DNA of 64,000 nt from Thermothelomyces thermophilus ATCC 42464 (lineage: Eukaryota > Ascomycota > Sordariomycetes > Sordariales > Chaetomiaceae). A program made the translations under genes and the position numbers. This document shows, piece by piece, positions 31,089-44,467 of the stretch. The DNA is taken from positions 4,402,001-4,466,000 of the forward strand of contig NC_016475.1 of NCBI RefSeq assembly GCF_000226095.1, in the 5' to 3' direction. The notes under the pieces are model-generated. The model was not told where the DNA came from. It did no database searches and saw nothing but the letters and a program-made list of their open reading frames with translations. Position 1 is the first letter of the stretch. Each line of letters begins with the position of its first letter.

Positions 31089-31746
31089 ATGCCGATAGAG
31101 AAACGGAAGTCGCATTCTGCACGTTACCGTGCTTCCCTTGCTCAGAACATCGCTAAGAACGGTTTTGTCGTTATGCCTTGCTCTTGGTGCGCGTCACAAG
31201 GCCTCGTTTGCAAAATGATCGCGCGTACGAAGCGTTACGAAGCCTGCGTTCGTCGAGGTCGTTCTTACAATAGCTCTAGTATACCGCTTTCTTCCTATAA
31301 GCACGTCTCCTTTTCTTTTTTTTTTTTTTTTCCTTTGAATGTGATTCCTGATGTTCGTTCTAGTGGATCGCATTCTCCAGGAGCAGCGTCGTATCAAGGA
31401 TGCTGAACGTCGTGCCGAACTTGAGCTAGATAAATCTCAACGCCGTCTAGAAGAAGCCCAGCGCGAGTTGTCCGAAAAGCTTACGCGGCTCTAGCGTCTT
31501 CGTCAGCAGAAGGAGTTTTTGGTAGAGAAAGGTGCCGACATGGTGGCGCGTGGTCTATCGACCTTGGACGAGTTGGAGGAGGTTGAGCGGCAAGAGACGC
31601 CTGCTATGCCCTCGTCACAGATTAATGATACTGTCGATGCTGTCGACTAGGGCGCCGTCTTTGGTTCTGTCCCGGGTTTTCCTTTGGTCGATCCGGATTC
31701 TGCCGGTAGAACTGTTCCAGTTTCTTAGGGCAGTTCAAATTCTTGA
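31089..31746 (+). pseudogene. copy 2 antisense Zn2Cys6-type gene, RIP-damaged
   Basis: It has the same start and layout as the gene at 27576-28232. The cluster keeps four of six cysteines; two changed to Tyr. The intron donor GTAAGC became ATAAGC (near 31297), so splicing is probably lost. Exon 2 carries stops at former Trp/Gln/Arg codons. Confidence 0.75.
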
Positions 31747-34700
31747 CTAGTTCCTATGAGTTGTCCTCTAGTCCAAAATCAAGCCATTTGACCAGGTACT
31801 GCAGTTCCCCGTTGATGATGCGTAAATCTAGAATTTCTTCGACGTCCCATTCTTCCTCTTCGTCCTTTGCTTCGATGTACGTAGCAACCTTGGCGTTTTT
31901 TGGTGCTAGTTCGAGAAGTGAAATATGAAAAACATCCGTCCGTAGTCGTATAGATGACGGTAACGATAGTCGGTAGTTAGATGTCGAAATTCGTTCTTTG
32001 ATAACGAAGGGTCCGACCTTCTTGAAGTCCAGCTTCGTGCTTGGTCGTTTGGTTCGCAAGTTTCGTACGATCAGGTAGACTTTGTCTCCCCTCTCTAGGC
32101 GAGGTCCCTCGAGCCTGTATTTGTCGTAGTAGTTCTTCATTCTGGTTTTGACAAACTCGAGTTCCTTCTTGAGCTTCTCGTACAGTGCGTACATCTGTTC
32201 TGCTTTGACTACTGCTCTTGGCACTGTGACCTCTGGTCCTTGCCTAAGGTCTGCTTCGTATCCGTAGTTCGCAAAGAACGGTGTGACTTTGGTCGTTTCT
32301 ATTGGCGTCGTGTTGTAGGCAAGTTATGCTGTTGGCAACAGCATGACCTAGTCGTTTTGCTGGTAGTTGACGTAAGAACGGAGATACTGTTCGACGATTT
32401 GGTTTAGTCGCTCCATTTGTCCGTCGGTCTGTAGGTGATATGCCGTTGACAGTTTGCTATTAACGCCCAATCGTTGCATTAACGCTTGCCAGAACTTCGA
32501 TGCGAACTTGGTGTCTCTGTCGGTGATCCATTCTTGCGGCCAAGCATGCACTGATGCAACTTGCCGATAGATCATGTCTGCCAACTGTTCCGCTGTCCAG
32601 GACTCCTTGTAGGGAAAGAAATATGCCCACTTAGTCAGGCGATCTACTATAGTAAGAATACTGTCGTAGATTACTCCTGTGGCCGTGTCCTTAGATTCTA
32701 GCAGCTTCGTAATAAAGTCCATCGTAACTAAACTCCATGGTTTGTCAGCTATTAGTAATGGCTAAAGTAGCCCATACGGCTTGTGTCGTGCCGTTTTGCT
32801 TCGATTGCAGATGTCGTAGTTCCGTACGACTTCCTTGACCCGTGCCATTAACTATGGAAAGTCGTAGTATTTCTTGACTTATGCGATAGTCTTCGTAACT
32901 CCTTTGTATCCTCCGAGTTTTGACTCGTGGAGTTCTCGAATCATCCATAGCTGTTGATCTTTGTCGTGGATATACGCCTTGCCTCGGTACCAGAGTTTCC
33001 CATCTTTCTCTTCCACTTCGTCAGGTACCACTGGTCCGGGTGCTGCTTAATACTGTGCCTCGTTGATCCTTTCCTCTCGAAAGATTGCGCAGCATTCTAG
33101 GAACGAGTCAAGTAGATCATCTTCCACGGGTGTCTGCGTTTCGTGATGCAGCGTTCCGTCTGTTCGTTCCTTGAACAACGGTGGTGTCGTTCCCGTTCGT
33201 CCTTCCGTGTGATCCGTTCGTCAGCTTAAGATGTCTGCTCGTGTGTTTTCTTTGCCCTTCTTGTAGCGGATCTCGAAGTTAAATTCCGCGAGGAATTCTG
33301 CCCATCGTATTTGTTATCCGTTAAGTTCCTTTGTCATCGTGAAGTATCGCAAATTCTTGTGATCCGTATACACTTATACCGGTTCAATCGTGCCACTGAG
33401 GTATAGTCGCCATTCCTTGAAAGCTTCGACAATCGCAAGCAGTTCCTTGTCGTGGATCGGGTAATTGAGACGTGGTCCGTCGAGCTTCTTTGAAAAGAAG
33501 GCTACAGGATGTAGCTTCCCTTGTTCGTCTCGTTGTCCCAATTGTCCTCCGATAGCGTAGTCTGAAGCGTCCGTTTCTACCTTAAATGACTTCTTGGGGT
33601 CTGGCAGTACCAGTACTAGGTCTTTAGTAATGGCGTTACGGATCTGCGTAAATGCTTGCTCGTGTTGTTCTTCCCATTGGAATTCAGCATTCTTCTTGGT
33701 GAGTTCGTGCAAAGGTCGTGCGATCGCTCCAAAGTTCCTAATGAACATCCGGTAGAAGTTCGCAAATCCGATGAAACTTCGTACTTCCGTGACTGACGTC
33801 GGTCGTAGCCAATTCTTGATGGCTTCAACCTTTAAAGGTTCCATCCGGATTTGTCCCGGGGATATCTCGTATCCCAAAAACACCGTTTTCCTGACGTGGA
33901 ATTCGCTCTTTTCCTTGTTAACTAATAGCTTGTACGCGTACAGCGCGTCTAGCACTGCTTTCACGTGCTTCCGGTGTTCGTCCATCGTCTTAGAGAAGAT
34001 GAGTATGTCGTCGAGATAACATACCGCAAATGTCGACGGGCGGATATGTCCTCTTCGAAGGTTCTCCTCCAAATATCGCTTAAGTTCTTCGTTCTGCGTC
34101 TGGCTCGTGTAGTAAATCTTGAAGAACTTCAGTCGTGCTCCTTCCTTAAGCTTGATCTCGTGATCCCATAGGCCGTGTTCTGGTAATCCTTCCAGATACT
34201 TTGGTTCGAATGCTAGGTGTCCTTCGTATTCCTTTGGTACTTCCCTAGTCTTGTCTCGTCTCTCGGTTTTCTGGTAGTATGCGAACTTGGTTCCGTCTAT
34301 GGCGATGCTGGCGATTTCTCCTATCTCAACCTACTGCTCTAATTACAGTGCTCTACATTCGTCAACGGAGAGAACAGCTATCGGCGATTCAGCTTGTTCC
34401 TCCTGTCGCGATATCGATGTCGTTGTGCCGCCTCTTCCAGAGTCCGTAGTAGTCTACCTGCCACTGTCCGTCTCTTGCGGTGGATCCGTAGGACATGCCT
34501 TCCCCTGAGCATCGTCTGCTCGCGATCCTTGCGCGCTCCCCATCTCGCTAGTCGAATACGACTCCGTTCGGGGTCGCAGGTAGCCACCATTCTTCCAGCT
34601 AATGTCCGGGTTATAATCTTTATACCATAGTAACCCCAATATCATGTCTTTATCGTTACCCATATCCACAATGCTAAATACGACTGCTATAGTCTTTCCT

Positions 34701-35064
34701 GCCACAGTGATATCGATCGGTTCGGTCTCTCTACGTACCCATTACGTCGGAAATGGCCCTTTGACTATGCCATGCTTCCGCTTCATTCTCCAGGGTATCC
34801 GCAGCTGATTCACAAGCGTCGGCGAAATCAGGTTCATCTCTGCTCCACTGTCCACTAGTACGAGCATTTCGTGCTGTTTCCACTGTGCTGTTATCCACAA
34901 TCGCTTGTCTTGCCGCCGTCGTCCAAAGATTGCGGCGATTTCCCATGTTCCTGCCGGGAGGTCTCGATATAGTGGTCTCTTACGCCAGTTCCTCCTATAC
35001 TACGCTACCACTCGCCGCTGCGCGGGCGTTAATAGTTTCCGGGCCCCTCGAAGGGCCCTGACCC
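31622..35064 (-). pseudogene. pol: copy 2 pol with 342-bp RT deletion, RIP pseudogene
   Basis: Alignable to the intact Pol throughout. Near 34032 the sequence jumps from the residues RPST to FAVCYLDD, losing 114 codons that hold most of the RT fingers and palm. The deletion ends share TCGACA nearby. Other lesions are RIP stops; protease, RNase H, integrase and chromodomain parts can still be read in pieces. Confidence 0.88.
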
Positions 35065-37290
35065 GTTTCCCAGGTCAGTACTGACCTCTTCGGTTATTCG
35101 GCTAATAGCGGCTTCGTCAATCGTGCTCATTTCCGTAAGCCATTAAGTGCTTGTGGCTTCCTACCATTAGGTCCGTTCTGCTTTCCGTCGTACGTGCCAT
35201 AGCTTCGTCTAAAGCTCCCGAATTCGTAATTTCTTTTCGTCCGCGTAATAGAGGCAATCGTTACTCCAACACGAGTCCCATGTGTCTCGTCCGGTTCCGC
35301 AGTGCCTAGGCCAGACTCGTTTTGGAACTACCGTAATGCCTTCTAGATTACGAGTTTCGATCTTCTAGAGCAATTCGGCCGCTCTGTTTCCTGCATCGTA
35401 GACCCATTCCACAGGGCACAAGTCTCCGTCCCTGTTTTCCTGTCGGGTCGGCTAGTGATTGTTTTCGAATTTGTCGCGGAAGTGATATCGGCATTCGTGT
35501 GCCACACACTAGAACCAGGGCACTTGTGCATGTGCCTCGTGTCGCGGGTACAGTCACGTGGCGTCGCCTAGAAGGTATTAGAATTCTTTCCCGAATCCTT
35601 CCCATTGTACGTAGACCGTAGGTACTCCAATGCTAAGGTAGGAGTGTTTCTTCTAGTAGCTTTCCTACGTACGTTCGTCTTTTCCACGGTTCGCTCGCAT
35701 AAACTAGTATTCTAGGTTCCGCACGTCGTTGCTAAGTTGCTGGCCGTCAAGATGCTCGGTGTAGCTATCGGGCCCATCATATGTCACGGGCTGTTCTCCT
35801 TTAATGGTTTCCACGATACGTCGGAGTTCCCTTATTTCGTCCTTTATCTCATCGCTCTGCTAGGCAAGTCGAGTCAAGCGTTCATCCCGTTCGCGTAGTT
35901 CCGTGTTGAGTCGGAAAACTTCGTTGCGGTACCATTCGATTCGTTCCTAGAGGAATAGAGCATCGGGTCCAGGTCTTTCGATTCCTTAGGTGTTGGTTAT
36001 CTACAATCTATCCCGCCTCTACGTGACCGTGAAACCCCACTGTCCTAAGGCCGGGAGAATCGAAGCTAGCGGTGCATATTCTCCTGCCATGTCCCATTCG
36101 GCAAGACCTGTCTCTGGATCCACAGTGACTAGTTCGGAGTTCGGTGCTTGTTCGTCTTTACCGTTGCCGTCGTGTCCGAGACTGTCTATGTCACTGCCCT
36201 TGTCTTCGTAGCTCGTAGCCGCTACTTCGATAACGTCCTTGGTGGTTTCGTCGATGGCCGTAATTTCCTTTCCCAGGGTTAGTTTCCATTCTTTCTTCGG
36301 GCTTCGGCATTCTCGCTTGTAGTGCCCTTTCTTTCTGTAGTTATAGTAGGTGACATTGGACTTGTCTTTGGTCGTCTTCTTCTGGTCCTGCTTCTGTGCT
36401 GCGTCCATATCCATGGCTCCGGGGTGCGTCCCGTACGAAGTACTGACGTACGCTCGCTTTTTCTTGTCGTTAGCCTTAACCGTGGTTCCGTTCATTCGAC
36501 CTCGTTTCTGCTGCTCTCGTGCGTAGAGTCGATCATCGATTCTAATGGCCTGCGCGATGTATTCATCCAGAGTCTCAGGCCGATCGTACTTGTACAGCTC
36601 GTCCTTGACCTTTTCCTTTAAGCCGTTATAGAACAATTACATTAACGCCTCGTCGTTAAGCTAAGACTTGAGCATGTCCTGTCTGAATTGTACGGCGTAG
36701 GAGGCTGCTAACTTAGTCTGTCGGAGATTGGCGAGTCTTTCTTACGCATAAATCTTCTCGTCTTTGTCGCCAAAAACCTTCCGAAGCTCTTCTTCGAAAC
36801 GGTCGTAGGACTGAAAGACTGCCTACGTGAACGTGTCTCGGTCGTCTTCATCTTCCTCGGTGAGATAGTCGTTCCACGTAGGCTCGAACCATCTAAGTAC
36901 CTTGCCCTCTAGTCTTGTAGCTATGTAGAGGACTTTAGCTTTGTCATCCGGAAACTTGTCATCATTAAGCCGGAAGTAGGATCGGAGGTTTATCAAGAAT
37001 CCTGCGAGATCCTCCTTGGTTCCTCCGTATTTGCCAGGTAGTTCGATCTTAATGCGCTTCGCTTTAGCGCCCTCGAGTGCCTCGATTTTGGCGTAGGCCT
37101 CGTTAACCAACTTCTGCGAGTACTTTTCGCGGTTCTCGAGTTCCTTGATTCGAGCTTAAGCAGCCTTATCTCTCTGGTCCAACTCCTGAACCCGCTGCTA
37201 GAGTTGACCAAGCTGAGTGAGCAGCTGTTCGGCCGTGACGTCGGTAGCCATGTCGATGTCGAGGTCGAAGTCACCTCCGTTCTGAACCAT
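35029..37290 (-). pseudogene. gag: copy 2 gag, RIP pseudogene
   Basis: ATG at 37288-37290 and stop at 35029-35031 give the same 2262-bp length as the intact gag, so no indels are apparent. Several Gln and Trp codons are now stops, and zinc-knuckle cysteines have become Tyr. The frameshift heptamer is intact (35065-35071 on the minus strand). Confidence 0.88.
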
Positions 37291-37317
37291 AACAGAACAA
37301 AGGGAGTGGTAACAACG

Positions 37318-37765
37318 TGTGACGAACCCAACTCAGACTTCTTCTGAAAGGGTCCAGACGGAGGTGGATTGAGCGGGACAAGCAGGCGGGTCGTCTAAGG
37401 GATTCGGTGAAGCCAAAGGGTTCACAACAACACTTAGAGTTGTCTCTCACAGTAATCAGCAATACTTGGTATGAGTACTGTGATTGTGATTATTACCACT
37501 GGTGAACTCCCAGAGTCCACCATAACGAGTGACTAGCTAGCTATATATACACAATTGTCTGTCCTTCTTTAATAGTTATCACCAGTACCACTTCTCCTTT
37601 CACTTCGTGATTCTGCGTTGTCGACGGTGACATGTTATTATCACCAGTAAAGACCTTAGTCTTGGCGGTGATAATCTTCTGATTGGTCCGTTAAGTGATT
37701 AGCTGTCGGAATGTCCCGTGTCCTAGCTGCAGCCTGCCAAGCCGCCCATGTGCTTATTCGTGACA
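37318..37765 (-). repeat. copy 2, 5' LTR
   Basis: 448 bp, reverse orientation; preceded inside the element by the primer-binding complement AGTGGTAACAA at about 37306-37316. Confidence 0.92.
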
Positions 37766-39494
37766 TATAGCTAGTATTTAGAAGAATAGCTACCTATAGG
37801 CCTTTAGTAAACCTATAAGGAGGAGGTCCTCCACTAGGGCTTTCTATAGGGCTACTCTAGCTAATACTACCTTAACCTTATCTATTATAACCTCCTAGTA
37901 TACTTCGAACTTCGGCTCCTAATGGTCATTTAGTTCTAGGTTATTAATATCTAATAGGTCTACTTCTAGGTTCGGAAAGAACTTATTAGCTAATGTTTTA
38001 ACCTTCTATTAGTAGGTTATAAGCCTTCCTTTAAAGGCTAGGAGCTTTAGAGGATTAAGTAGTAGGTAGCTTTATAGCCTTGCCTATTACTCTAGCCTTT
38101 ATAATAGGTCTAGCTAGTTAGTTACCTCCTATAATATAGCTCTCTAGCTCCTAGTCTTTATAGCTATAATAGTCTTAGCCTAGTCCTATAAGGCCTACTA
38201 AAGTGCCTCCTATATATAAGGGTTTAGGGTACCCTTATAGGCCCTTTTTACTTCCTTAGCCCTCTTCTAGGCCACTCGAACCTCCTTTGTCTACTATTAA
38301 GCTTATTTACCGCCTATACTAGCCTTCCTTACTAGAGCCAAGACTATAACTATCTCTCTAAGGGCCTCCATAAGCCTATTAAAGGCCTATAGAAGCTCCT
38401 TTAGGCCTTAGAAGACAGGCCCGGCTAGGGCTAATGCCTACTTCCCTAGCTAGAGTAAGAGGTAGGCTACCTTAGCCTATATAACCTCCCTATCTAGGCT
38501 CTTCTAGTCCTACCTTCTACTGGCTATTATAGGTCTATAGGTCCTTTAAAGGGAGACCTATAAGGCTTATAGGTGGTAATTAGACCTTCCCTATTCTAGA
38601 ATATCCCTATAGGTTACTTCTAGTCTAGCTAAGGCCTAGAGTAGGTCTATTATAGAAGGCTAGCTACGTTAGTCCCCCTAAGGGGCCCTAGTAACCTAGC
38701 TATATAATATATATAAGTTAAGGTCTCACTAGTATATAAGGCTAAAGAGGTCCCTAGCTCTTAGGCTAAGCCTATTAAATAAGTCTTAGACTAGGTAATA
38801 TAGGTTAAAGGTACCTATAAAAACTAGGGGGTAAGCTAGCTAAGGTAGGGCTAGTAAGTCCTATAAGAGGGCCTGCTCTCCCTTATTATTATAGACTAAC
38901 TAAAGTTTAAACCCCTTCTTTCCTAGGGCTAGAAAGGTTATCGTATACTAGTTCTCCTCTATTAAATAGTCTTACTAGCTAACTAGGAATCGTTTAGCTA
39001 TTATAATAGCTACCTTACCTTTAGGCTCATAAACTAGGTAATAGTTTAAAGCTTAGGGGTAATATATTAACCTTATAAATTAGTTAATCTATAGCTCTTA
39101 GATAGCTAGTAGGTTATATTTAGCTTCTTTTAGTAAGACCTTAAGGGCCTATTTATTACCTTAGATATTCTATTAAAGGATCTTAATTTATATTTAAGGT
39201 AGCTAGAGGAGAGGCTAAAGGTATAGTAGTAGGCCTTATATCCATTACCCTTTTAGCTAGTTATGAAAAGAAAGGGGCTCTAGGCTATAGAAAGGAGATA
39301 TAGGCCTATTAGGTATTATATAAGGCGCCTTTAGCTATCTATTAGGCTAGGGTAAGCCTCCTATAAAGGTTTTTAACCCTAGTTTAATAATAGTTATTAT
39401 CTTCTAACTAGCTGCTAAACTTGAAGGCTACCTTCTAGTATAGCTACTCTAATAGTTAGAAGGTATAAGGTCTATACTAATAGGCCTCCCTAAA
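37766..39494 (-). mobile_element. LINE copy A, endonuclease region (piece 3 of 3)
   Basis: It matches 50050-51775 of copy B and, in reverse complement, 40880-42037 of the + strand LINE fragment over the endonuclease part. Similarity to both stops near 39494, so the copy is 5'-truncated there, as is common for LINEs. Confidence 0.8.
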
Positions 39495-39759
39495 CTAAAC
39501 CTATAAACTATAATTTGCCCTAAAGCGAGCTTCTTTTATATCTTTGCAAATACCCTACCAAAATATACAAAGCTACTATTGTTAGAAAGCTCTTGAAAAA
39601 CGCTATCTAATGATACTACTTTTAACTACGTATAAGCCGTTATAGCTATATAATAGGCATCGTAAGTGTAGAAGCCAGACCTAACTATAATCTAACTATA
39701 CCTTGTATGACCGTTAAAGGTTTTACTATATAGACTACCTAACGCCCCTAAATATAATG
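39495..39759. other. short junction between oppositely oriented LINE fragments, unassigned
   Basis: Less strongly RIPed sequence with no match noticed elsewhere in the window. It may be the 5' untranslated region of the + strand LINE. Confidence 0.35.
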
Positions 39760-42037
39760 TCGATTTAAGGCCTACTGCTAAGCTACTAAGTAGAGAGGCC
39801 TATAGCTATAAACTAATTAAAGGGAGGCCTATTATAGGCCTACCTTACCCTAAATATTGAAGAACTAAAGGGTCTTATTATATAACTAGTTAACCTTATA
39901 CTAAGCCCTAAATAGGGCAAGGTATAGGACCTTGCCGATAGGCTCTTATAAGGCCTTATAATTACTATTATAGGCCTAGTTCTAAACCTATAGGAACTTA
40001 TAGCTAAGGAAGTCAAAAAGGGGCTCAAAGAAGCCTTTAAGGCTACCCCCTGCCCTACCTAGGCATAGGTAGCTATAGGGCTATAATAGGAGGTAATAGG
40101 CCCCTAAGGAGGCTTACTGTCGGCTAAGGCAGTGCTGTTATAGGCCTCGTAGGAGGTTATAATATAGAATATAAGCCTATAAGAGGACCTTAAAGCCTAA
40201 ACCTTAGCCGAGATAGTCTAAGCAGTTAATAGGGCTTCAAGCTACTAAGGAGCTGTTACGGCTAGGAAGCTCCTAAGTAAGGATATTATAATAGTCTTTA
40301 AGGACAAAGCTACTAAGGACTAGTACTTAGCTAATAAGTGATAGGTAGCTATAGCCTTTAGAAAGGAGGCTAAGGAGGTTAATAGAGCCTATATAGTCTT
40401 AGCTAAAGGAATCCAGAAGGAAGAGCTATAGGGAGTTAGCAAATAAGACTTTAAAGGGGCTATAGGCTTATAATCGATCGAAACGGTTAAGCTCTAGCTA
40501 TTAAAGAGCCTATAAAGGAAGTAGGCTATAGTATTTCCAGGCTTATAGAACCTTAAAAAGGCCTAGAAAGCCTATAATGAGGGTATAGTCTAAGATGCCT
40601 AGATGCTAAACTATATATCTTACTAGGATACCTTAGAGCTGAGGTAATGCTATAGGTATTAGAGCTTTAGCTATACCTAATGGTATTACTAATAGCCGGC
40701 CTATTATAGCTAGTATAGTATAAAGGCCTATAGGGAGGAGGGAAAGACTAGGGAGGCCTAGTACCTTACCTACTTTAATTAGCTCTCTTATAGGTATATA
40801 GCCTATAGTAGCTCTTATATAGCCTAATATAAGGGCTGCCTAAAGAAAGTTAAAGCCTAGGAAAGGGCTAGGGAGGCCTATTAGTATAGACCCTAAACCT
40901 TCTAATTATTAGAGTAATTTTATTAAAAGGTAGCCTTCGAGTTTAGTAGCTAGCTAGAAGATAATACCTACTACTAAACTAAGGTTAAACGCCTTTATAG
41001 AAGGCCTACCTTAGCCTAATAAGTAGCTAGGAACGCCTTATATAATACCTAATAGACCTATATCTCCTTCCTATAGCCTAGGACCCCTTCCCTTTTATAG
41101 CCGGCTAAGGGGGTAATGGCTATAGAGCCTATTACTATACCCTTGGCCTCTACTCTAGCTACCTTAAATATAAATTAAGATCCTTTAGTAGAATATCTAA
41201 GGTAATAAATAGGCCCTCGAGGTCTTATTAGAGGAGGCTAAATATAACCTATTAGCTATCTAGGAGCTATAGATTAACCAATTTATAAGGTCAAGATATT
41301 ACCCCTAGGCTTCGAACTACTACTTAGCTTATACGCCTAAAGGTAAGGTAACTATTCTAATAACTAAACGGTTCCTAGTTAGCTAGTAGGACTATATAGT
41401 AAAGGAGAGCTAATATAAGGTAACCTTTCTAGCCCTAAGAAAGGGGGGGTTCGAACTCTAGTTAGTCTATAATAATAAAGGGGAGCAGGCCTTCTTATAA
41501 GACCTACTAGCCTTAACTTAGCTAACCTACCCCCTAGTTCTTATAGGTAACTTTAACTTCTATTACCTAGTCTAGGACCTATTTAATAGGCTTAGCTTGG
41601 AGCCTAGGGACATTATATACTAATAGGACCTTAACCTATATATATTATATAGCTAGGTTACTAAGGTCCCTTAGAGGGACTAACGTAGCCGGCCTTCTAT
41701 AATAGACTTACTCTAGGCCTTAGGTAAACTAGAAGTAACCTATAAGGATATTATAGAATAAGGGAAGTTTAATTACTACCTATAGGCCCTATACGTCTCC
41801 TTCTAAGGGACTAGTAGACCTATATTAGCTAGTAGAAGGTAAGATTAGAAGAGCCTAAATAAGGACATTATATAGGCTAAGGTAGCCTACCTCTTACTCT
41901 AGCTTAGTAGGTAGGTATTAGCCCTAGCCAGGCCTATCCGCTAAGGCCCATAGGAGCTTCTATAGGCCTTTAATAGGCTTATAAAGGCCCTTATAAAGAT
42001 AGCTATAGTCTCGGCTCTAGCAAAGAAGGCTAATATT
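39760..42037 (+). mobile_element. LINE (Tad1-like) 5' fragment: ORF1 and endonuclease start
   Basis: The + strand reads an ORF1 with a Gag-like block (about 40255-40430) and tandem CCHC-type knuckles (about 40648-40720, partly Tyr after RIP). From about 41145 the endonuclease start follows, with a GNFN motif near 41550 where active enzymes have DFN. From 40880 it matches the 5' parts of LINE copies A and B in reverse complement. Similarity ends near 42037, inside the region before RT, so the 3' part is missing. Confidence 0.75.
39900..41120 (+). pseudogene. LINE ORF1 (nucleic-acid-binding protein), RIP pseudogene
   Basis: A block resembling the Tad1-type ORF1 core is followed by two zinc knuckles at about 40648-40720. 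TAG/TAA stops stand at Gln and Trp positions. The N-terminal start is not defined. Confidence 0.6.
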
Positions 42038-44467
42038 AAGCTAATGCTAACCCTCCAAGGCACCACTTAGCACCTCCAGAACTAAACCTCCGTCTAGTCA
42101 GATAGGGAAGAGCGTTAGCTCAAAATATCTAGGGCATCCGAGTATTCGCGGTCACAGTAGGCAAGTCCGACCATCTAGACGACAACGGCGATAAAGGCAG
42201 AGGTAGCGGTAGTGATATCCCTCTAGATAGACGTAAAAGAGTCTACTTATATGGAAAAAGATCTCCTAACTTACAAAAGAAAGAAGAACTATATCTTGTC
42301 CTTTAAATCTATTAAAGTAAACGAGTATTAAAAACTATCTATTATCCTTATCTCTCTACTTACTTGCCTTCTATTAGTACCCCTAGATAGGTAACCTCTA
42401 TTTATATCTATCGTATATAATAAAGTCCTATAGAACCGGAAAAATGAAACTATAGCCTATATCCCTTTAGTTATATTAAGAACTACTAGCCCTAGTTTAT
42501 ACTTCCCCTTCGAATTTGCCTTAAGGCTTTTACCGGCGAATTTAGACTTAAAACCTTACTCGCGTTCCTTATAATACCTAGCCTATTTAGCTCTACTATT
42601 ACCTTTAGATAAAGGCCGTTTCTTAGATACCTAACGCCTTTACTAGGCTTTTACTTTGGTATTTAGTGCATCCTACCCTATAAACCATAGTAGATACTTA
42701 GGACCTAGCTCTAGATCTTTAGGTCCTAAACATTTAAATAGTAGAGGCTATATCTATTTAGCTAGATTATTGTTAGGATAACGCTAATAACCCTATCCTT
42801 TCTTAGTAGCTTAGGTTAAGCGTATCTCCTATATCTATACTAGCTTACTTAGCTTCGTCTTAGCCTAACTAGGCGGCCGTCATATCGCTAAAGGCGCCTA
42901 CTTAGCTAGCTACTACTACTATAACCTCAGAGGTTTTCCTTAGCCTTCTATAGCTATAAGTTACTCTTCTACCTATTCTATTATATACTAGTAGATAGCT
43001 ATCTTTAGCTTATAGGGATACTTAAGTACCTATTAGAGTAACTAAAGCAGCCTAAGTCCCTTAGGCGCCTTACTAAGGAACCGTTAGATGACATTATCTA
43101 TAGGAACCCGACGATCCTTTTTCGTGACTAGTTACTCCTTTATCGGCAGCAGGTTATCTTCTCTTTCCTCTATCCGGACAGAGATAACTAATTTCGCCTA
43201 TCTTAGGTATAGCTATAGTTATAAAACTAGTAGCCGATAAAGTAGCTTATCTATAGGCTACCTAGGTAATTAATGGGGATAGATATCCCCCTAAAGGTTC
43301 TTTGGCTTTTCTAGCTAAAGGGAGCTATTAGGTAGATAGCCTAGAGCTATCTAGATTGTTCTAAGCTAGAGCATTAATATCTTGTTCTTGGCCTCTGTCA
43401 CTTTTAGCCCTATATATAGATGGCCCTTCTGCTAGGGGGGCTTAAGCTATACCTTATCTCCCTATTAAATCTCTTAGAAGTAGAAGTAGTAGAACTTAGC
43501 GACCTAGACGCTATATTCTTACTAGCCTTTCTACCTTAACATCGCCTATACTATTGGTTAATATATATAGCCTTTAGGTAGTGGAAAAAGAAAGCTAGGG
43601 CGAATAACTATATCCTATAGAGTTTTAAATAGATCTTTTCGACTCTATTTATTAGAAGGATAGGAGTCTATATAATAGAGATAGGACTCTATCTAGTTAT
43701 ATATAGCTATAGCCTAGTATAATTATCGTAAGTAGTAAAGGATTACCTAGAATCGTTTTCTAGCTATATCCTTCCATTTTTATGAAGGTAATGCTAATCA
43801 CTCGGGCTTTAAGTCGCTAACAGCCTCTAGAAAGATATAGATATATAGCTTATAAGCTACTAATATATATTAAAGCAAGTTTAGGAGGTCGTAACTATTT
43901 AGGTACTCCTTTCTTAATATAAGCCCTTTAATGTTTTATAGGCTTATAGTAATATTATACTAACACTAGCTAAAGTATATCTTCCCCTAGCTATATAGCC
44001 TAGTATATAAGAGGAATAGGTAACTAACGATCTACTTATTAGTTTCTAGACTGGGACTTGTAAGCTACTCTAGCCTCCTTACTACTACTTCCCTAGGGTA
44101 GGGAATAGGCCTAACGTATAGTTCGTTAAAGAGCTTCTAGGTATTACCGCTCCCTAGGTAGTTAGCGATTTCTTCCCCCAGAACCTAAGTCGTAAGGAGG
44201 TACTAAAGAAAGAGCCTTAGGGTTTTAGGATCTTCTCCTAGAAGGAGTAAAGGTAGTCCTATACTCGGTTGGCTCAGCCCTCTAGTCAGAGGGAGAGGAA
44301 CCAATCCTTCTCTTCTTCTTTGATCTAACTCCCTAACGTTATCCCTATATATGTTTGCCGTCAGGAGACTTATGTAGAGTCGCTTAAAACCTAGACTACT
44401 AATATTCGGAAAAGAATTACTTAGAGGAATACTTACCTAATGGTACCTAGCTATCTGACTAGGCAGA
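42038..44467 (-). pseudogene. unidentified RIP-degraded ORF
   Basis: On the minus strand an ATG at 44467 (MSSLPSQIARYH) opens a coherent reading to about 43100, with stops only of RIP type, including GLVPLPLTRGLSQPSIGLP and KGHLYIGLKVTEAKNKI. Further left the frame is unclear but still protein-like. No domain was recognised; it could be the Gag of an LTR element or a transposase. The right limit of the LINE fragment sets 42038. Confidence 0.4.

Larger units (their letters stand above)
30514..37765 (-). mobile_element. chromovirus copy 2, inverted, lightly RIPed (7252 bp)
   Basis: It has the same family and arrangement as the intact element, with 448-bp LTRs at 30514-30961 and 37318-37765 and target duplication TATAG at 30509-30513 and 37766-37770. 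Differences from the intact copy are mainly CpA-to-TpA type transitions creating TAG/TAA codons. One 342-bp in-frame deletion removes much of the reverse transcriptase. It lies within LINE copy A about 1.7 kb from the intact element, head-to-tail inverted. Confidence 0.95.
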
